Source: Streptomyces sp. SLBN-31 (GTDB taxonomy: Bacteria > Actinomycetota > Actinomycetes > Streptomycetales > Streptomycetaceae). From it: DNA of 64,000 nt. Numbering within the stretch: the stretch's first letter is position 1; each line of letters opens with the position of its first letter. The stretch spans positions 2,790,001-2,854,000 of the forward strand of contig NZ_VFNC01000002.1 in assembly GCF_006715395.1 (NCBI RefSeq), written 5' to 3'. Both the position numbers and the translations under genes were made by a program. The notes under the pieces were generated by a model that worked only from the letters and a program-made list of their open reading frames with translations, was not told the DNA's origin and ran no database searches. Below are positions 8,586-19,537 of this stretch, piece after piece.

Positions 8586-11492
8586 TCAGGCCGCGCGGAG
8601 GGCGAACTGTTCGCGCAGCAACGCCTCATGGAGCCGCAGCGTGCGCCCGTCCGGCAGGGTCTCCAGCACCTGTACGCCGTCGTAGTTGAGGAGTTGGCGT
8701 AGGACGGCGGCGAAGCCGTCGCCCCGGGTGGTGGGCATGCCCGCACGCTGGGCGAGTGCGGTCACCGGCAGGGTGCCGCCCGCGTCGAGCAGGGCGGCGA
8801 GGGCCTTGTGGACCGGTTCCTGCTGCGGTTTGCGGGCCAGACCCTCGAGCTGTGCCTGGTATGTCTCCGAGTCGAGCAGCGCCGTCACGAGTGCCTCGGT
8901 CCGCGAGACGGCGGTCGGGGTGAGCAGGGCATCGTCTCCTCCCGTGGTCAGTGCCACGTCGAAGAGCGCGTCGGGCAGCGTCCCGGGTTCGGGTTGCTTC
9001 TTCCGGGGTTTCGCGGTCCCCTTCTTCGCAGCCGCGCCGGCCGTCTGGGCCGCCTGCTGGTCCGGGAGCGGTCTCCCCGCCTCCTCCGGAGCCCACCAGA
9101 CCGGCCGCTGGTCCCCCAACTCCCGCCACCCCTTGGGCGGTTCCGCCCCGAACCGCAGGAAGGCGAGCACCGGGATGGTGAACTCGGCGAGGGAGGCCCC
9201 ACCGTGGTAGCCGGCTTTGAGGGCGGTGTAGCGGGAGTCGGCGTCCCACAGGGCGACGATGGACGCGCCGGGCTCGGGCGCGACCACGCGCGGCCCGGAG
9301 AGGGCGATCTCCTGTTCGGCGAGTGGACCGTCGCCGGGCAGGCGGTGTCGGGCGGACGCGGGCTCGGCGACGGCGTCGAGCTTGGTGCCGTGCCGGTCGA
9401 CGACATGGCCGTGGTCACTGGTGACGATGACGGCCATGCCCTGCGCCGCCGCCACCCCCAGCAGGTCGCGAAGGCCAGGGACGTCGTCCACCCGCCAGGC
9501 TCCGTCGCCGAGCTTCTGTTCCTTCGCGAGGCGGTCGTCGATGGCGTTGAGGACGACGGCGACATGGGTCCTGCCGTCGGCGAGCGCTTCCGTGAGCGCC
9601 GGGCCGAAGGTGTCGCCCGCGGTCTCGGTGCGCAGGTCGTCCTTGTGGAACACCGCTGCCGGGGCCCCGCCCCACAGCTTCAGTGCGGGGAAGAGCCGCT
9701 TCTCGTCGGCCTGGGTGCCCTTCGTCAGCGTGCCCGAGAAGAGCGAGGTGCGGGACACGGCCGTCACGGTGGGCAATGCCGCCGCCATCGCCCGACGATG
9801 CGGCTCGCCCTCGGACAGCGGGTCGAACTCCGCCCAGGAACGGCGCAGTTCCTCGCCGAGTTCGTTCGCTATGGCCGCGCTCATGCCGTCGAGGACGAGC
9901 AGCAGCACCCGTCGCTCCGCCTCGCGCCGCACCACCGGTCCGACGACGCGGTCGAGGAAGGTCTCGACGGTGAGCATGCCTCCGGGCTGGGTGCCGGCCT
10001 CCGTCCAGGCGGCCAGTGAGCGTGCGAAGGCCGCGTCGATCTGCCGCCGCCGGTCTCTGACGCGTGTGCCGAGGGTGTCGTAGGCGGCCTTCAGCACCGG
10101 GTCCGGGTCGCCACCGGCCTCGATGTGCTCCAGAGCGAGGTCCGCCCAGCTGGTCTCGGCGATGTGCCGCTGTATGGCGTCGGCGACGGTGGGCATTTCG
10201 ACGGGCGGGTCGGTGGCCAGCCAGCGGGCGAGGCGCTGCCCCATGCGGGCGCGTTCGATGCGGGCTGACTCCTCCGGGTCGGTGGCGAGCCGGTGGTCCG
10301 CCAGGCGCCGTACGGCCTCCGACGCCGCCGCCGTGTCACCCGCCGCCAAGGCGTGGCCGACGGCGGTGAACCGGGCCTCGAGTCCGCCGCGCAGAACGGG
10401 GCTCGCCGCGACGGCTGTCTGCGCCCCGAACTGGCGGGCCAGTACGTCCGCCCGGTCGAGCACGATGCCGGTCGTGCGGCGTGCCTCGCGAGCCTGGTCG
10501 GCGTCGGCGCCGCCGTTGCGGTGTCCGGCCGCCAGCAGCGTGGTCACGTACTCCTCGGCGAACCGGCCGAAGGCGGCCACCAGAGTGTCGAGTTGTTCGC
10601 CCACTGCCGGCGGCTGGTCGCCGAAGTAGCGTTCGGCGCGGCCACGGGCCTGGTACGTCTCCGGGGCGGGCTCGGCGTGCTGCCACAGGGCCGCGCACAC
10701 GAGACCGAAGGCGGCGGCGTCCGCGCCGCGTTCGGCGTCGACGAGGGCGAGCAGGGCGCGTCCGGCAGGGCCGGCCTGGTCCTCCTCGCCGAGGAAGGCG
10801 GTCAGTCCGGCGCGCTCGGGGCCGCGCAGACCCAGCAGCCGTTCGGGGGCGCCGGGCCGGGTCGACCAGTGCAGCAGGGTCTGCGCGTCGAGCCGGTCGT
10901 CGCCGAGGCGCCACGCGCCGCCCTCGGTGTCGTAGCGGCCAAGACGCAGACGGCGCTGGGCGAGTGCGGTCAGGGCGTACTGCCTCGACAGCCAGCCGCC
11001 GGGCACGGGCGGCCAGCCGCCGGGCGGGGTGGCGTCGAGTAGCGCCTCGGCGGCCCAGTTGACGTCCTTGAGGCGCGGGTCGATCTGCCGGGCGCCGAAC
11101 GCCTCACGGACGACGTCCCAGCTGTCGACCGTGTCGATGCGCAGTTTGTGGACGCGGGCGAGGATCGCCGGGTCGAGTTCGTTCTGCTCCCGGTCGGTGA
11201 GGACGACCAGGACGGCGGGGCCGGGGCGCCGGCCCGCCAGGTGCTCGATGACGAGTTCGTGAACGGCGAGCGGCGAGGGGGCCACCGCGACACCGGCCGT
11301 CCGGCCCTCGCCCCAGGCGGGTTCGGCGGGGCCGTCCCACTGGGGCGCGGACCGCAGCAGCACGACGCGGCGCCTGCCCCGGCCGTCCCCCGCCAGGGAG
11401 GCGGCGAGAGAGGACTGCGAGGACAGGTACTGGGTGACGGTCGCGGTGTTCAGCCGTACGGCGCCCGGGGCGACAGTGACGGTGTCCGTCAT
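8586..11492 (-). CDS. pglZ: BREX-2 phosphatase-fold protein PglZ
   Basis: A 968-residue PglZ protein. The alkaline-phosphatase-superfamily core is visible: metal-binding LLLVLDGMS (D535), candidate nucleophile strand [17 protein letters not shown] (692-697) and GYHGGAS further on. The N-terminal 500 residues are an Ala/Arg-rich helical region specific to PglZ, and the C-terminal 150 residues end in a winged-helix-like segment ([20 protein letters not shown]). PglZ is the signature protein of BREX systems; in the Streptomyces Pgl system it is needed for phage growth limitation. ATG at 11492 overlaps the TGA of pglY by ATGA, so the two are translationally coupled. A lysine-rich linker ([14 protein letters not shown]) separates the core from the C-terminal part. 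Confidence 0.93.
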   Translation of the reverse strand: MTDTVTVAPGAVRLNTATVTQYLSSQSSLAASLAGDGRGRRRVVLLRSAPQWDGPAEPAWGEGRTAGVAVAPSPLAVHELVIEHLAGRRPGPAVLVVLTDREQNELDPAILARVHKLRIDTVDSWDVVREAFGARQIDPRLKDVNWAAEALLDATPPGGWPPVPGGWLSRQYALTALAQRRLRLGRYDTEGGAWRLGDDRLDAQTLLHWSTRPGAPERLLGLRGPERAGLTAFLGEEDQAGPAGRALLALVDAERGADAAAFGLVCAALWQHAEPAPETYQARGRAERYFGDQPPAVGEQLDTLVAAFGRFAEEYVTTLLAAGHRNGGADADQAREARRTTGIVLDRADVLARQFGAQTAVAASPVLRGGLEARFTAVGHALAAGDTAAASEAVRRLADHRLATDPEESARIERARMGQRLARWLATDPPVEMPTVADAIQRHIAETSWADLALEHIEAGGDPDPVLKAAYDTLGTRVRDRRRQIDAAFARSLAAWTEAGTQPGGMLTVETFLDRVVGPVVRREAERRVLLLVLDGMSAAIANELGEELRRSWAEFDPLSEGEPHRRAMAAALPTVTAVSRTSLFSGTLTKGTQADEKRLFPALKLWGGAPAAVFHKDDLRTETAGDTFGPALTEALADGRTHVAVVLNAIDDRLAKEQKLGDGAWRVDDVPGLRDLLGVAAAQGMAVIVTSDHGHVVDRHGTKLDAVAEPASARHRLPGDGPLAEQEIALSGPRVVAPEPGASIVALWDADSRYTALKAGYHGGASLAEFTIPVLAFLRFGAEPPKGWRELGDQRPVWWAPEEAGRPLPDQQAAQTAGAAAKKGTAKPRKKQPEPGTLPDALFDVALTTGGDDALLTPTAVSRTEALVTALLDSETYQAQLEGLARKPQQEPVHKALAALLDAGGTLPVTALAQRAGMPTTRGDGFAAVLRQLLNYDGVQVLETLPDGRTLRLHEALLREQFALRAA

Positions 11493-14400
11493 TCGACGAC
11501 CTGCCAGGTGATCTCGATGGTCGCGTCGGGGTGGCGGGCGGCCAGCTCGGACAGTTCCGCCTGGAGGTCGGCGGCGGCTCGGGCCGCGGTCGTACGGCGG
11601 CCACCGGATTTCCGCGCGGGCCCACTGCCCGAACTCGGAGTGGGTGTCTGCTGCGGGGTGTACGGAATACGCGGGTCGCTGGTCGGCGTGTCGAGGGACA
11701 GGTCGCCCGCCGTGGGCTGAGGAGGCGCGACGGGCGCGGACGGCTGGGCGGCGGCCTGGCTGCGCTTGACCAGGGCGACGACTTCGCGCTGGGTGCGGGT
11801 CAGGGCGTCGCGCAGGTCCGCGGTGCGCTGGTCGTCGCGGGCCACGTTGCGCAGCGAGTCGAGCAGGGCCTCGCCCTCGGGGCCGAGTCCGGCGGCGAGC
11901 TCCAGGGTGCTCCAGGGCGCGGAGGCGACGGCCTCCGCGACGCCGCGGGCCTGCTTGATGGAGGTCCCGTACCGGTCGGCGCTGGTCTGGCCCAGGTCGA
12001 AGGAGGCGAGGGCCTCCACGGTCTTCTTCGCCCCGGCCGCGCCCTTGCCGGCCTCCGCCGTGAGCGCGTCCAGCAGTTGCAGGGAGCGGCGGGCGAGGGC
12101 GAGTCGTCCGGTGTCGGCGGTCTGGTCGAGACCGAGGAAGGAGGCGTGGGCCTCCAACTGGTGCACGAGGTCGGCCGCGTGGTCCCGGTGGGTGCGGGCG
12201 GCCTCGATGATCTGGCGGGCGAACTGGTTGACCATCCGGCCGCGCCGCAGGGCGGGTGCCTTCTGCCCGAAGATCGTCTCGAAGCGCTGGCGTGCCGTGT
12301 CCCAGTCGGTCTCGGCGGGCAGCGGCTGGCTGCGCAGCGCGTCATGGTCCCTGATCGCGGACAGTTCGGGCGCGGGGTCGAGTACGGTGCCGCCGCGCAC
12401 CCACACCCGGTCGTCCATCTCGGCGAAGGCGGCGACGACGAGCCGGGCGAGGAAATCGGGCAGGCCGCGCGGATCGGGCCTGTCCGTCCAGTCGGTCAGG
12501 GTGATCAGGGACAGGTCCCCCGTGACGCCCTGGGCGCTGGCGAGCTGGCGGAAGTGGTCGGCCCAGTAGCGGGACAGCTCGAAGTACGCCTCTTTCTGCT
12601 GCCCAAGCCGCAGGGGCCCGGCGATCCGCTGCATGAGTTTGCGGTCGGCGGCCGGGACCTCCACCCGTCCGTCACGGGCTTCGGCGGCGGCCCGGACGTG
12701 GGTGAAGACCTTCTTCGTGTCGATCGGCTTGACGGCGATACCGGTGGCCTCGGGGTCGAGGTCGGGGTGCGCCGGGTACTGGTGGGCGAGCAGCTTGCCC
12801 GCGACATGGCGGATGCCGTCGTGCAGGCTCTGCCCGAAGGACAAGGTGAGGCTGTCCACGTCGGGCAGCGCGACGAGGTGGTCGTCGAAATCGGGGACGA
12901 CGTCGGCGGCCTGCTTCTGGGCGAGGCCGTAGGCCTGCTTGAAGGCGCCCTTGACCTGCTTGAGCAGGGCCTCGCGCTGGGTTTCGAGGAGGCCCTTGGC
13001 GCGGCTGCGGTTGTCGGCGTTGAGGTGGCCGGCGTACTGGGTGTCGAAGCGGTGCTCGTCGGCGAGGGCCTTGTCGATGACGACGAGGCGCCGGAAGTCG
13101 GCGAAGCGCTGCGCGGACAGGTGGGCGGGCAGCCAGGCGACGGTACGGGACCGCTCGCCCTGCTGGCGCTCACGCAGCCGCCGGATCCGGTTGACGTCCT
13201 CGACGGGACCCCACTCCCCCTCGTCGAAGGGGAGGTCTATGGCGATACGCCAGTGGCCGTCCTCCTGCGGCATCAGGTCGTGGTCGGGCAGCTCGTCCTC
13301 GTCGGCGACGTTACCGAAGACGATCTCGGCGGTGCGGGCGGTACCACGCCAGGTGAAGCTGAGCTGGTCGCTCAACTGGCCGTGTTCAACGCCCAGTTCC
13401 TCGGACAGCAGGCGGCGTGCGAGCGCGGCCCGGTTGCCCGGGTTGTCGTTGACCTGGGCGTTGGCGATGACCGAGTCCACGTCGACGCCGGAGAGTTCAA
13501 GCCGTACGCCCGGGTTGGCGTCGGTGCCGGTCTCCTTGATCTCAGGGAACCGGGCCGCCCACTCCGCGACCTTGTTCTTGATGATGCCGACCTCGGCGCC
13601 CGGGATGGGAGCGAGGACGGACCCGTGGTTGAGCGCGCCGAGCCGCCGGATGGTGAGCTCGGCCAGCGCGGGCACGCTGGGCGCGAGCGCGGACAGCAGC
13701 AGGGTGCACACGAGCCGGTTGTCACCGACGAACATGCGGCAGCGGTTGGCGCGCTGCGGGTCGGTGATGGCCTCGGGCCGGTTGAGGTACTGCTCGACGT
13801 CGTCCTCGGTGATGTCGTACGAACTGAGCAGGTACGGCCGCAGCTTGGTCTTGTAGAGCTTGTCGGCGGCCTCGAAGACGACCTTCAGGCTGTCGGTGAA
13901 CGGCTTGTCGCCGCCCTCGGCGATCACCGGGTAGAGGTCACCGACCGGGATGAGCTGCCCGAGGCGGATCTCGTTGCGGTGATCGGCGAGGAGCTGGCCC
14001 ATCAGCTTCAGACCCGTACGGGAGCGCTGCAGCGCGGACGAGATGTGGACGAGGGTGTCCATGAAGGCCGGCGAGAACGGGTACGTCAGCCGGAACGACT
14101 CCGCGTCCGCGCCGGTCGTGCCCTTCTCCGAGCCGAGCAGGGTGTCCCACACCTGGGTGCCGACCCGCTTGGTCTGCTCGAAGGCCGCGTCGACGAGCCG
14201 TTCCGCCTCGGCGTCCTTGGGCTTGAGGAGGCGGGCGTGGGCGATCTGCGGGAGGTTGCGGTCCTCCAGAGTGATCTTGTCGAAGCGACCCGATGCCAGG
14301 TTCAGGGTGTCCTGGATGGACGACTCCGCAGCACCGGAGACTTCTTCGCCGACGAGTTCGCGCAGGTCGCGCTGGCGGGCGATGAATGACACGACGGGAA

Positions 14401-15373
14401 TGGCGCGGCGGGCGTCGCCGCCCTCCACGAAGTTCGTGATCTTGCTGGCCTCGCGGGCCACGAACTTCTGGTCGTGGATGAGGGTGGCGAGCCAGAGGAT
14501 CAGCTCGTCCATGAACAGGATCAGGCCGTCGTAGCCGAGCGACTTGGCGTGCTCGGCGATGACGGACAGACCGGCGTCGAGGGAGATGAAGCCGTGCTCG
14601 TCCTCGACGGCGTTCTTGGCGAAGCCGGGCAGGAGGTTGGTGCTGGCGTCGTTGACCAGCTTGGCGCGCAGCTCGGCCGGGGTGGAGGGGTTGCGGAGGT
14701 CGAGCGGGGTGCCGGCCTCGTGGTTCTCCTCGGCGGCAAGTGCGGTGTCCAGGAGCTGCGGGGTCCAGGCGAAGCCCTCGCCCCACTCGTCCTCTTCGCC
14801 GTCGTCCGCGTCGCTGGTTCCCAACCCTCGGATGACGGCCTCGTCGCCCATGTTGGCGCGCATGGCGCGGATGTCGGCGAAGAGGGAGTCGGTCCGGTAC
14901 ACCTGCGGGGTCGGGGCGTCCGGGCGCAGCTTCTTGACATGCGTGACGTATCCGCCGAGCACGCGCTGTTCGAGGGCCTTCGCGCCGAGCATGTGGTACG
15001 GCACGAGCAGGAACTTCTTGCCGTCCGTCGTCAGCCACTCGTGCTTGGTCAGCACCGGGTCGAACTCGGTACGGGCGCGGGCGGCCGGGTCGCCGCTGAG
15101 CAGCGCGTACAGCACGGCCATGAAGTGCGACTTACCGGAACCGAACGAGCCGTGCAGGTAGGCGGCCTTGGAGCGGTGCCCGTCGAGCGAGGACTTGATG
15201 AGCTTCAGCGCCTCGTCGAAGTTCTCCAGCAACCGCTCGGTGACCACGTAGTCCTTGAGCGCGTGCTCGGCGCCCTCGGGTGTCGTCGCCTCGGCGAGGG
15301 ACAGCACGAAGTCCGAGGTGGAGATGGACTCCTTGATGTCGATGACATCGCGGAGGAGGGGCTGCTGCGCCAT
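11489..15373 (-). CDS. pglY: BREX-2 ATPase PglY
   Basis: A 1294-residue P-loop ATPase of the PglY/BrxC kind. Walker A GSFGSGKS is at 75-82 and Walker B LILFMDE with the acidic pair at 289-290, followed by a long helical region. The last 150 residues form a Pro/Ala/Thr-rich linker and a short conserved tail ([11 protein letters not shown]). PglY with PglZ is one of the two gene pairs of the classical Streptomyces Pgl system. ATG at 15373; the stop overlaps the pglZ start. No gene precedes it closely, so it probably heads its own transcript. A TATACG-like -10 near 15698 on the minus strand is a weak candidate promoter and is not annotated separately. Confidence 0.93.
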   Translation of the reverse strand: MAQQPLLRDVIDIKESISTSDFVLSLAEATTPEGAEHALKDYVVTERLLENFDEALKLIKSSLDGHRSKAAYLHGSFGSGKSHFMAVLYALLSGDPAARARTEFDPVLTKHEWLTTDGKKFLLVPYHMLGAKALEQRVLGGYVTHVKKLRPDAPTPQVYRTDSLFADIRAMRANMGDEAVIRGLGTSDADDGEEDEWGEGFAWTPQLLDTALAAEENHEAGTPLDLRNPSTPAELRAKLVNDASTNLLPGFAKNAVEDEHGFISLDAGLSVIAEHAKSLGYDGLILFMDELILWLATLIHDQKFVAREASKITNFVEGGDARRAIPVVSFIARQRDLRELVGEEVSGAAESSIQDTLNLASGRFDKITLEDRNLPQIAHARLLKPKDAEAERLVDAAFEQTKRVGTQVWDTLLGSEKGTTGADAESFRLTYPFSPAFMDTLVHISSALQRSRTGLKLMGQLLADHRNEIRLGQLIPVGDLYPVIAEGGDKPFTDSLKVVFEAADKLYKTKLRPYLLSSYDITEDDVEQYLNRPEAITDPQRANRCRMFVGDNRLVCTLLLSALAPSVPALAELTIRRLGALNHGSVLAPIPGAEVGIIKNKVAEWAARFPEIKETGTDANPGVRLELSGVDVDSVIANAQVNDNPGNRAALARRLLSEELGVEHGQLSDQLSFTWRGTARTAEIVFGNVADEDELPDHDLMPQEDGHWRIAIDLPFDEGEWGPVEDVNRIRRLRERQQGERSRTVAWLPAHLSAQRFADFRRLVVIDKALADEHRFDTQYAGHLNADNRSRAKGLLETQREALLKQVKGAFKQAYGLAQKQAADVVPDFDDHLVALPDVDSLTLSFGQSLHDGIRHVAGKLLAHQYPAHPDLDPEATGIAVKPIDTKKVFTHVRAAAEARDGRVEVPAADRKLMQRIAGPLRLGQQKEAYFELSRYWADHFRQLASAQGVTGDLSLITLTDWTDRPDPRGLPDFLARLVVAAFAEMDDRVWVRGGTVLDPAPELSAIRDHDALRSQPLPAETDWDTARQRFETIFGQKAPALRRGRMVNQFARQIIEAARTHRDHAADLVHQLEAHASFLGLDQTADTGRLALARRSLQLLDALTAEAGKGAAGAKKTVEALASFDLGQTSADRYGTSIKQARGVAEAVASAPWSTLELAAGLGPEGEALLDSLRNVARDDQRTADLRDALTRTQREVVALVKRSQAAAQPSAPVAPPQPTAGDLSLDTPTSDPRIPYTPQQTPTPSSGSGPARKSGGRRTTAARAAADLQAELSELAARHPDATIEITWQVVE

Positions 15374-15478
15374 TGCGGGTCTCGCTCTCCCATACGGTGT
15401 TCGGTGCTGCTGCTCGTACTCGGGTCGTGCGGGGTCCGCCGCCGAGGCCCGACGCTGGCTGGGGCGGTGGGGCGGGGC

Positions 15479-15649
15479 TCAGGGGTACGGATGGCCGGTG
15501 CGGCGGGCCGGCTGTCCTGGCCGGTGCTGAGGACGGAACCGGCGATGCGGTGACCGGACGGGAACGACGCTCACGGCGTCGACCGGGTCAAGGTAGACGG
15601 GCTCGCGGCGTCTGCACTTTTCGTCCCCCTCGTACTGAACGTCACCCAT
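15479..15649 (-). CDS. Possible 56-residue protein upstream of pglY
   Basis: An ATG at 15649 opens a 56-codon frame starting MGDVQYEGDEKCRRREPVYL and ending in a basic Pro/Arg tail. The first half has natural protein composition while the second half looks like read-through of non-coding G+C-rich sequence. Only a weak GCAGG ribosome binding site precedes it. It fills the 375-base gap between the NLR gene and pglY, which otherwise holds nothing recognised. It could also be part of an untranslated leader of pglY. Confidence 0.25.
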   Translation of the reverse strand: MGDVQYEGDEKCRRREPVYLDPVDAVSVVPVRSPHRRFRPQHRPGQPARRTGHPYP

Positions 15650-15748
15650 ACGGCCTGCGCATAGCACCCTACATCCGTACCCCCATCGCCCCCGTGCCGT
15701 ATACCCTCACGCACCGTCCGTGCGACCGCCCCCGTCCCGCCGTAAGCA

Positions 15749-17884
15749 CTACGGCCGCCATCGCCCCGACCGGTAGGCATCCAGCAGTTGCCGGCTCGCG
15801 ACCGTGAAGGGATGTTCGGGGCCCAGGCCGCGTTCCCGCCGTTCGACGACGTCGCTCATCAGCGCGATCCCCTCGTCCACCTGTCCGAGCGCGGCCCGGG
15901 TCCGGGAGAGGAGTTGCCGGGCGGCGAGCACGATCGGGTACTCGGGCCCGAAGCGCCGCACATACGTCTCGGCGACCCGCCGGATCTCCCGGTCGGCCTC
16001 GTCGAAGCGGCCCAGGAGGTAAAGCGCCCACGCGTGGTTGTGTCGGGCGCCCAGTGTCACGGTGTGGTCGGGGCCGAGGGACCGATCGCATTCCGACGGC
16101 AGCGCGAGCAGTGTGCCGCCTTCCTCGGTGACCACTTCGGCGGCCGGCAGCATCTCCAGCAGGCTGGCGCGGGCCCGCAGGGTCAGCGGATGCGCGGGGC
16201 CCAGCGCCGATCGCCGCCCGGCGACGCATTCGCGCAGCAGGGCGACGGATTCCTCGCGTCTGCCGAGGTTCGCCAGCACGAGCTGGAGGCCGTAGCCGCT
16301 GTCCGTGGTGTCGGGGTCGTCGGCGCCGAACAGGCGCTCCTGGGTGTCCCGGACCGCGCGGAGCGCCGCTTCGGCTTCGGCGTACCTGCCCAGCCGGAAC
16401 AGCGCCCGCCCTGCCCTGGAGCGGGCGGCGAGGACGGTACGGTGCTCCGCGCCGAGGAGTCGCTCTGCGAGGTCCGCCGCGCTTCGGGCGGTCTCCCAGG
16501 CGGAGAGGTAGTCACCGGTCCGGTGCAGGGCGACCGACAGCCGCGTCGTGACGGCCAGGGCGTCGGCGGCGGACGGTCCGCCGATGTGCGTCAGCAGGGC
16601 CAGCGCGTGCGGTACCAGCAGGCGCAGTCGCGGATCGTGCGGACCCGCGTCGGGTACGCCGGGCACGGCCGCGTCGAGCAGCCGGACGGCTGTCGTGTCG
16701 AGGGCGGGCACCAGGTGCGCCGGGGTGGCTGCCGAGACGCTGTCGAGCAGGATCCCGTGACTCTGTACGCAGCGCGTGCCGGCGGCGTCGACCAGTTCGG
16801 ACAGGGACTGGTCGAGGAGGGCTCTGAGGGCTGTCTCGGTTCGGGCACGAGGCAGTACGGCGCCGATGCCGGCGTGGTTGAGCAGAGGCAGCGGCAGCGG
16901 CTCGGCGGCGAACCGGGCCAGCAGTCTGAGCAGGGCCACCGCTTCCGGAAGTCCGCGCGCCTCGAAAGCGTCGAGGGTCAGCTGCCAGGTCAGGCCGACC
17001 AGATGCCGGGGGTCCGCTTCGGACAGCGCGTCGGCTCCCCGGTCGATCAGCCGGACCCGTTCGTCTCCGTCGAGCTGGTCCCCGTAGGCGTCCATCGTCC
17101 AGGGGTCGATGACCTGGTGGGAGAGGAAGCCGCCCGCCAGGGTGAGGGCGAGGGGCAGCCGCCCGAGCCGGTCCGCGACCCGCGCCGCCTGCTCCGTCGT
17201 ACCGCTGTGCGGGGCGAGATCGCGCAGTACGAGCGCGGCGTCCTCTCGGGGCAGTACGCCGATGTACTGCAGCTCGGCGCCCGGCCACCACCGGGCCGCC
17301 GCGCGCCGTGTGGTCACCAGGACGGTGCCGCGCGGGCTGGTGCGCAGCCAGTTGCCGTCCCGCAGGATCTCGGGCTCGTCGGTGTTGTCCAGGACCAGTA
17401 ACCAGGGTTCGGCGGAACGGTCGAGATACGTCCAGACGAGATCGGCGGCAGGTCTGAGGCCGTTGCGTGCGGCGAGCAGTTCGCCGTCGCCCGCCCCTCG
17501 GTCGGCGGCGACGGCGAGCATGCCGGCGCGCAGGCTCGCATGGTCGGAGGCGTTGACCCACAGGCCCACCCGGCCCTGTTCTCCGGTGACCTCCTGGAAC
17601 AGGGCGCAGGCGACCGCCGTCTTGCCCGAGCCGCCCATGCCGTACAGCACGTAGACCTGGCCGCCGCGCCCCTCCTCGACGCTCGCCCGCAGGCGTTCCA
17701 TCACCTCGCTGCGGTCGCGCAGCGCGACGGGGGGCCGGCCGACCGCCGGGCGTCGCACCGAGTCCGGTCCGCCGTGCTCCGGCCCGTCACCGCCGTAGTG
17801 GTGGTGTTCGCTGATGTGCTGGTCGCCCCGCGACTGGTAGACACGTCCGTGGTCCTCGGCGTGGCCGTCCGTCCCGCCCGTCAT
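15749..17884 (-). CDS. NLR-like NB-ARC/TPR STAND ATPase with N-terminal amyloid-like motif
   Basis: A 711-residue signal-transducing STAND protein. The N-terminus carries a short motif GRVYQSRGDQHI (13-24) followed by a His/Gly-rich spacer. The NB-ARC domain has Walker A GMGGSGKT (82-89), Walker B WLLVLDN (161-167) and the RLGRLPLAL motif. The second half (about 460-700) is a series of tetratricopeptide repeats with recurring LGAEH, GADDPDT, LGPAHPLTL and LGPEHPF caps. The same VYQ..(R/G)DQHI motif ends the protein encoded just upstream, and the genes overlap by ATGA. This is the layout of bacterial NLR-effector pairs that signal by motif templating. Ligand sensing is expected in the TPRs. 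Role in defence is inferred from the family and the island context. Confidence 0.82.
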   Translation of the reverse strand: MTGGTDGHAEDHGRVYQSRGDQHISEHHHYGGDGPEHGGPDSVRRPAVGRPPVALRDRSEVMERLRASVEEGRGGQVYVLYGMGGSGKTAVACALFQEVTGEQGRVGLWVNASDHASLRAGMLAVAADRGAGDGELLAARNGLRPAADLVWTYLDRSAEPWLLVLDNTDEPEILRDGNWLRTSPRGTVLVTTRRAAARWWPGAELQYIGVLPREDAALVLRDLAPHSGTTEQAARVADRLGRLPLALTLAGGFLSHQVIDPWTMDAYGDQLDGDERVRLIDRGADALSEADPRHLVGLTWQLTLDAFEARGLPEAVALLRLLARFAAEPLPLPLLNHAGIGAVLPRARTETALRALLDQSLSELVDAAGTRCVQSHGILLDSVSAATPAHLVPALDTTAVRLLDAAVPGVPDAGPHDPRLRLLVPHALALLTHIGGPSAADALAVTTRLSVALHRTGDYLSAWETARSAADLAERLLGAEHRTVLAARSRAGRALFRLGRYAEAEAALRAVRDTQERLFGADDPDTTDSGYGLQLVLANLGRREESVALLRECVAGRRSALGPAHPLTLRARASLLEMLPAAEVVTEEGGTLLALPSECDRSLGPDHTVTLGARHNHAWALYLLGRFDEADREIRRVAETYVRRFGPEYPIVLAARQLLSRTRAALGQVDEGIALMSDVVERRERGLGPEHPFTVASRQLLDAYRSGRWRP

Positions 17885-18291
17885 CGCTCTGCGATGTGCT
17901 GGTCACGTCCCGCTTGGTAGACCCGGGCCTGACCGGACGCGGTGGCGTGCTGGGTGATCTGCCGGGCAGCCGAGCCACCGGGATCGAGTTGGTCCAGCAG
18001 TGCGCGCAGTTCCTCGACGGCGGCGGGCCGGGCGACGAGCAGCCGCCGCACCAACCCCTGCCACTGGAGGCGCAGTTCGTCCAGGGTCTCCTGGTCGTCC
18101 GCAGCCAGGGCGGCCAGCACGTCCTCACGGCCGGCCTCCAACTCGGCGGCGACGGACTCGGCGCGCTCGGGTTGCGTCCGGCGCCAGAGCTGTGTGATCC
18201 CGTCACGCACACGGTGCCAGGCATCGGTCGCCATCAACGTGACCAAGGTGGCCCCCGCGCTCTGTGCGAGCACGGTCACTTCTGGGTCCAC
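17881..18291 (-). CDS. Small helical effector (Bell-like) with C-terminal motif shared with the NLR
   Basis: A 136-residue, almost entirely alpha-helical protein. I chose GTG at 18291 because GGAGGGG sits seven bases upstream; an upstream GTG at 18327 has none. The N-terminus (VTVLAQSAGATLVTLMATDA) is a hydrophobic, small-residue-rich helix of the kind that could insert in membranes. Amphipathic helices rich in Arg, Glu and Leu follow, and the protein ends in RVYQAGRDQHIAER (123-136). The end motif is nearly the same as residues 13-24 of the NLR encoded immediately downstream, whose ATG overlaps this TGA. Bell-domain proteins with such C-terminal amyloid signalling motifs are known as putative membrane-damaging effectors of bacterial NLRs. 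The assignment is by pattern; cell-killing activity is inferred. Confidence 0.7.
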   Translation of the reverse strand: MDPEVTVLAQSAGATLVTLMATDAWHRVRDGITQLWRRTQPERAESVAAELEAGREDVLAALAADDQETLDELRLQWQGLVRRLLVARPAAVEELRALLDQLDPGGSAARQITQHATASGQARVYQAGRDQHIAER

Positions 18292-18312
18292 AGCCGCCCC
18301 TCCGTTCACCCG

Positions 18313-18342
18313 ATTATCCGACAGCACAGATGGGAAGTGTCA
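18313..18342 (-). promoter_or_regulatory. Candidate promoter of the effector-NLR operon
   Basis: On the minus strand, TGACAC (18337-18342) and GATAAT (18313-18318) are separated by 18 bases. The predicted transcript would start about 15 bases before the GTG at 18291, leaving room for the GGAGGGG ribosome binding site only. Assigned by eye to the housekeeping-type consensus. Confidence 0.4.
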
Positions 18343-18519
18343 CCTGTCAGGCATCGGCGTGATTTTCTTTCCGATCATTATCATTCCAGCCCCGAGCGAC
18401 ACGAGACAAGGAGGAATCAATCCTCGCCATTACCCCTTCGGACTGGTTCTAACACATGGTCAGACGGGTAAGTTGCACGCTACAGTGAGACATCCCGATC
18501 GATCGAGGGGGCGATGGGA

Positions 18520-18789
18520 ATGGCCAGGCCATGGGAAGCAGATCCGGACACAGGTTTCAAACAGCGCCTGGGAAAAACTCCCCAGGAGCTCGGAAACACA
18601 ACCGGCACTCCTGACTGCCCGGACATCTGGGAACTCACCAACGGTGACATCGCTGTCATCGGCCGAGACCTGACCCAGTCTCTTGGCAGGAACCTCCCCG
18701 ACGGGGTCTCGATCGGGTCGGACGAGCGCCTCGTGGTCATCCCCAGGAACATGCTCATCGCAGCGAAGCCGGACATCCCAAATGTTTGA
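18520..18789 (+). CDS. Small partner protein of a DUF6879 gene
   Basis: An 89-residue protein starting at the second ATG (MARPWEADPDTGFKQRLG). I preferred it to the ATG at 18514 because GAGGGG lies about eight bases before it. The core TTGTPDCPDIWELTNGDIAVIGRD is highly characteristic of small Streptomyces proteins that always precede DUF6879 genes. The stop overlaps the next start by eight bases, so the pair is co-translated. Such pairs occur in many copies per Streptomyces genome and are thought to be regulatory, but their molecular role is unknown to me. The 200 bases upstream (18343-18519) are relatively A+T-rich and hold no gene; a weak TACAGT -10 lies near 18481. Confidence 0.7.
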   Translation: MARPWEADPDTGFKQRLGKTPQELGNTTGTPDCPDIWELTNGDIAVIGRDLTQSLGRNLPDGVSIGSDERLVVIPRNMLIAAKPDIPNV

Positions 18790-19420
18790 CTCCTTCCGCA
18801 GCGGCACCTCCGAACGCCTGGACCGCCCCGCCTACCACGCGGACTTAGGCCGGGTCTACTCCAGCGGGATCGGCTTCCTCAACAAGCTCGAGCGCGGCCA
18901 GCACTTCAAGGAGCGCGGCTTCCCCAGCTGGGAGGCCTTCGCCGACGGCGACTGGGAGAGGGCCCTGTCCCTGGCCGACGAGAGGCGCGAGGACTACGCC
19001 CAGGAACTCCGCCAGGCGTCGCGACTGGGCGTCACGCAGCGCCGCCTTCGCGTCGTGGAATTCCCGATCACACCTTATGTGCAATGGGAGTTGTTCGTCC
19101 TGCGCGTACGCGTGGACGTGGGCGACGACATCAAGGTCCTCGACGCTCGCGATATTTCGCACATCGAGCGGACTCGCCCAGTTCCAGAGGTGGTAATTCT
19201 CGGCGATGTAGCCATGTATGAGGTCGTTTACGACCAGGACGGAAATGCGGCCGGAGCCAACCGTTACACCGACCGCTCACTGATCCGGGAAACGAACGCC
19301 GGATTCGATGAGCTCTATGAGCGCGGTGAGGGATTCCACGATTTCTTCAACCGAGAGATCGTCACCCTGGCCCCGCCCCGGGTGTCCGGTGCTCCGACGG
19401 GCATTCGCGGTTCGCGGTGA
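18782..19420 (+). CDS. DUF6879 family protein
   Basis: A 212-residue protein starting MFDSFRSGTSERLDRPAY. The body follows the DUF6879 pattern: a basic helical N-terminal half (LGVTQRRLRVVEFPITPYVQWEL), then a strand-rich half with RVRVDVGDDIKVLDAR, VVILGDVAMYEVVYD and NRYTD. Members are about 180-220 residues, matching this length. The start overlaps the stop of the 89-residue gene by eight bases. Function is not established; the family is linked with regulatory or toxin-antitoxin-like gene sets in actinobacteria. G+C content falls somewhat in the second half of the gene (about 19140-19350), so part may have a different origin. The 117 bases after it contain only a 28-codon frame that I do not call. 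Confidence 0.72.
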   Translation: MFDSFRSGTSERLDRPAYHADLGRVYSSGIGFLNKLERGQHFKERGFPSWEAFADGDWERALSLADERREDYAQELRQASRLGVTQRRLRVVEFPITPYVQWELFVLRVRVDVGDDIKVLDARDISHIERTRPVPEVVILGDVAMYEVVYDQDGNAAGANRYTDRSLIRETNAGFDELYERGEGFHDFFNREIVTLAPPRVSGAPTGIRGSR

Positions 19421-19537
19421 TCAGCGGGGCGGGATGACGAGCGAGCCCTCATGCCAACAGATCACCGCGCCCGGCGATGACGAGAACGCTCGCCGCATCG
19501 GCCGCCCCTTCGGGGGGTGAGGAGTGCGCTCGCGCTG

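Noticed and set aside
19434..19520. 28-codon frame after the DUF6879 gene
   Set aside because: No ribosome binding site and no conserved pattern; probably chance.
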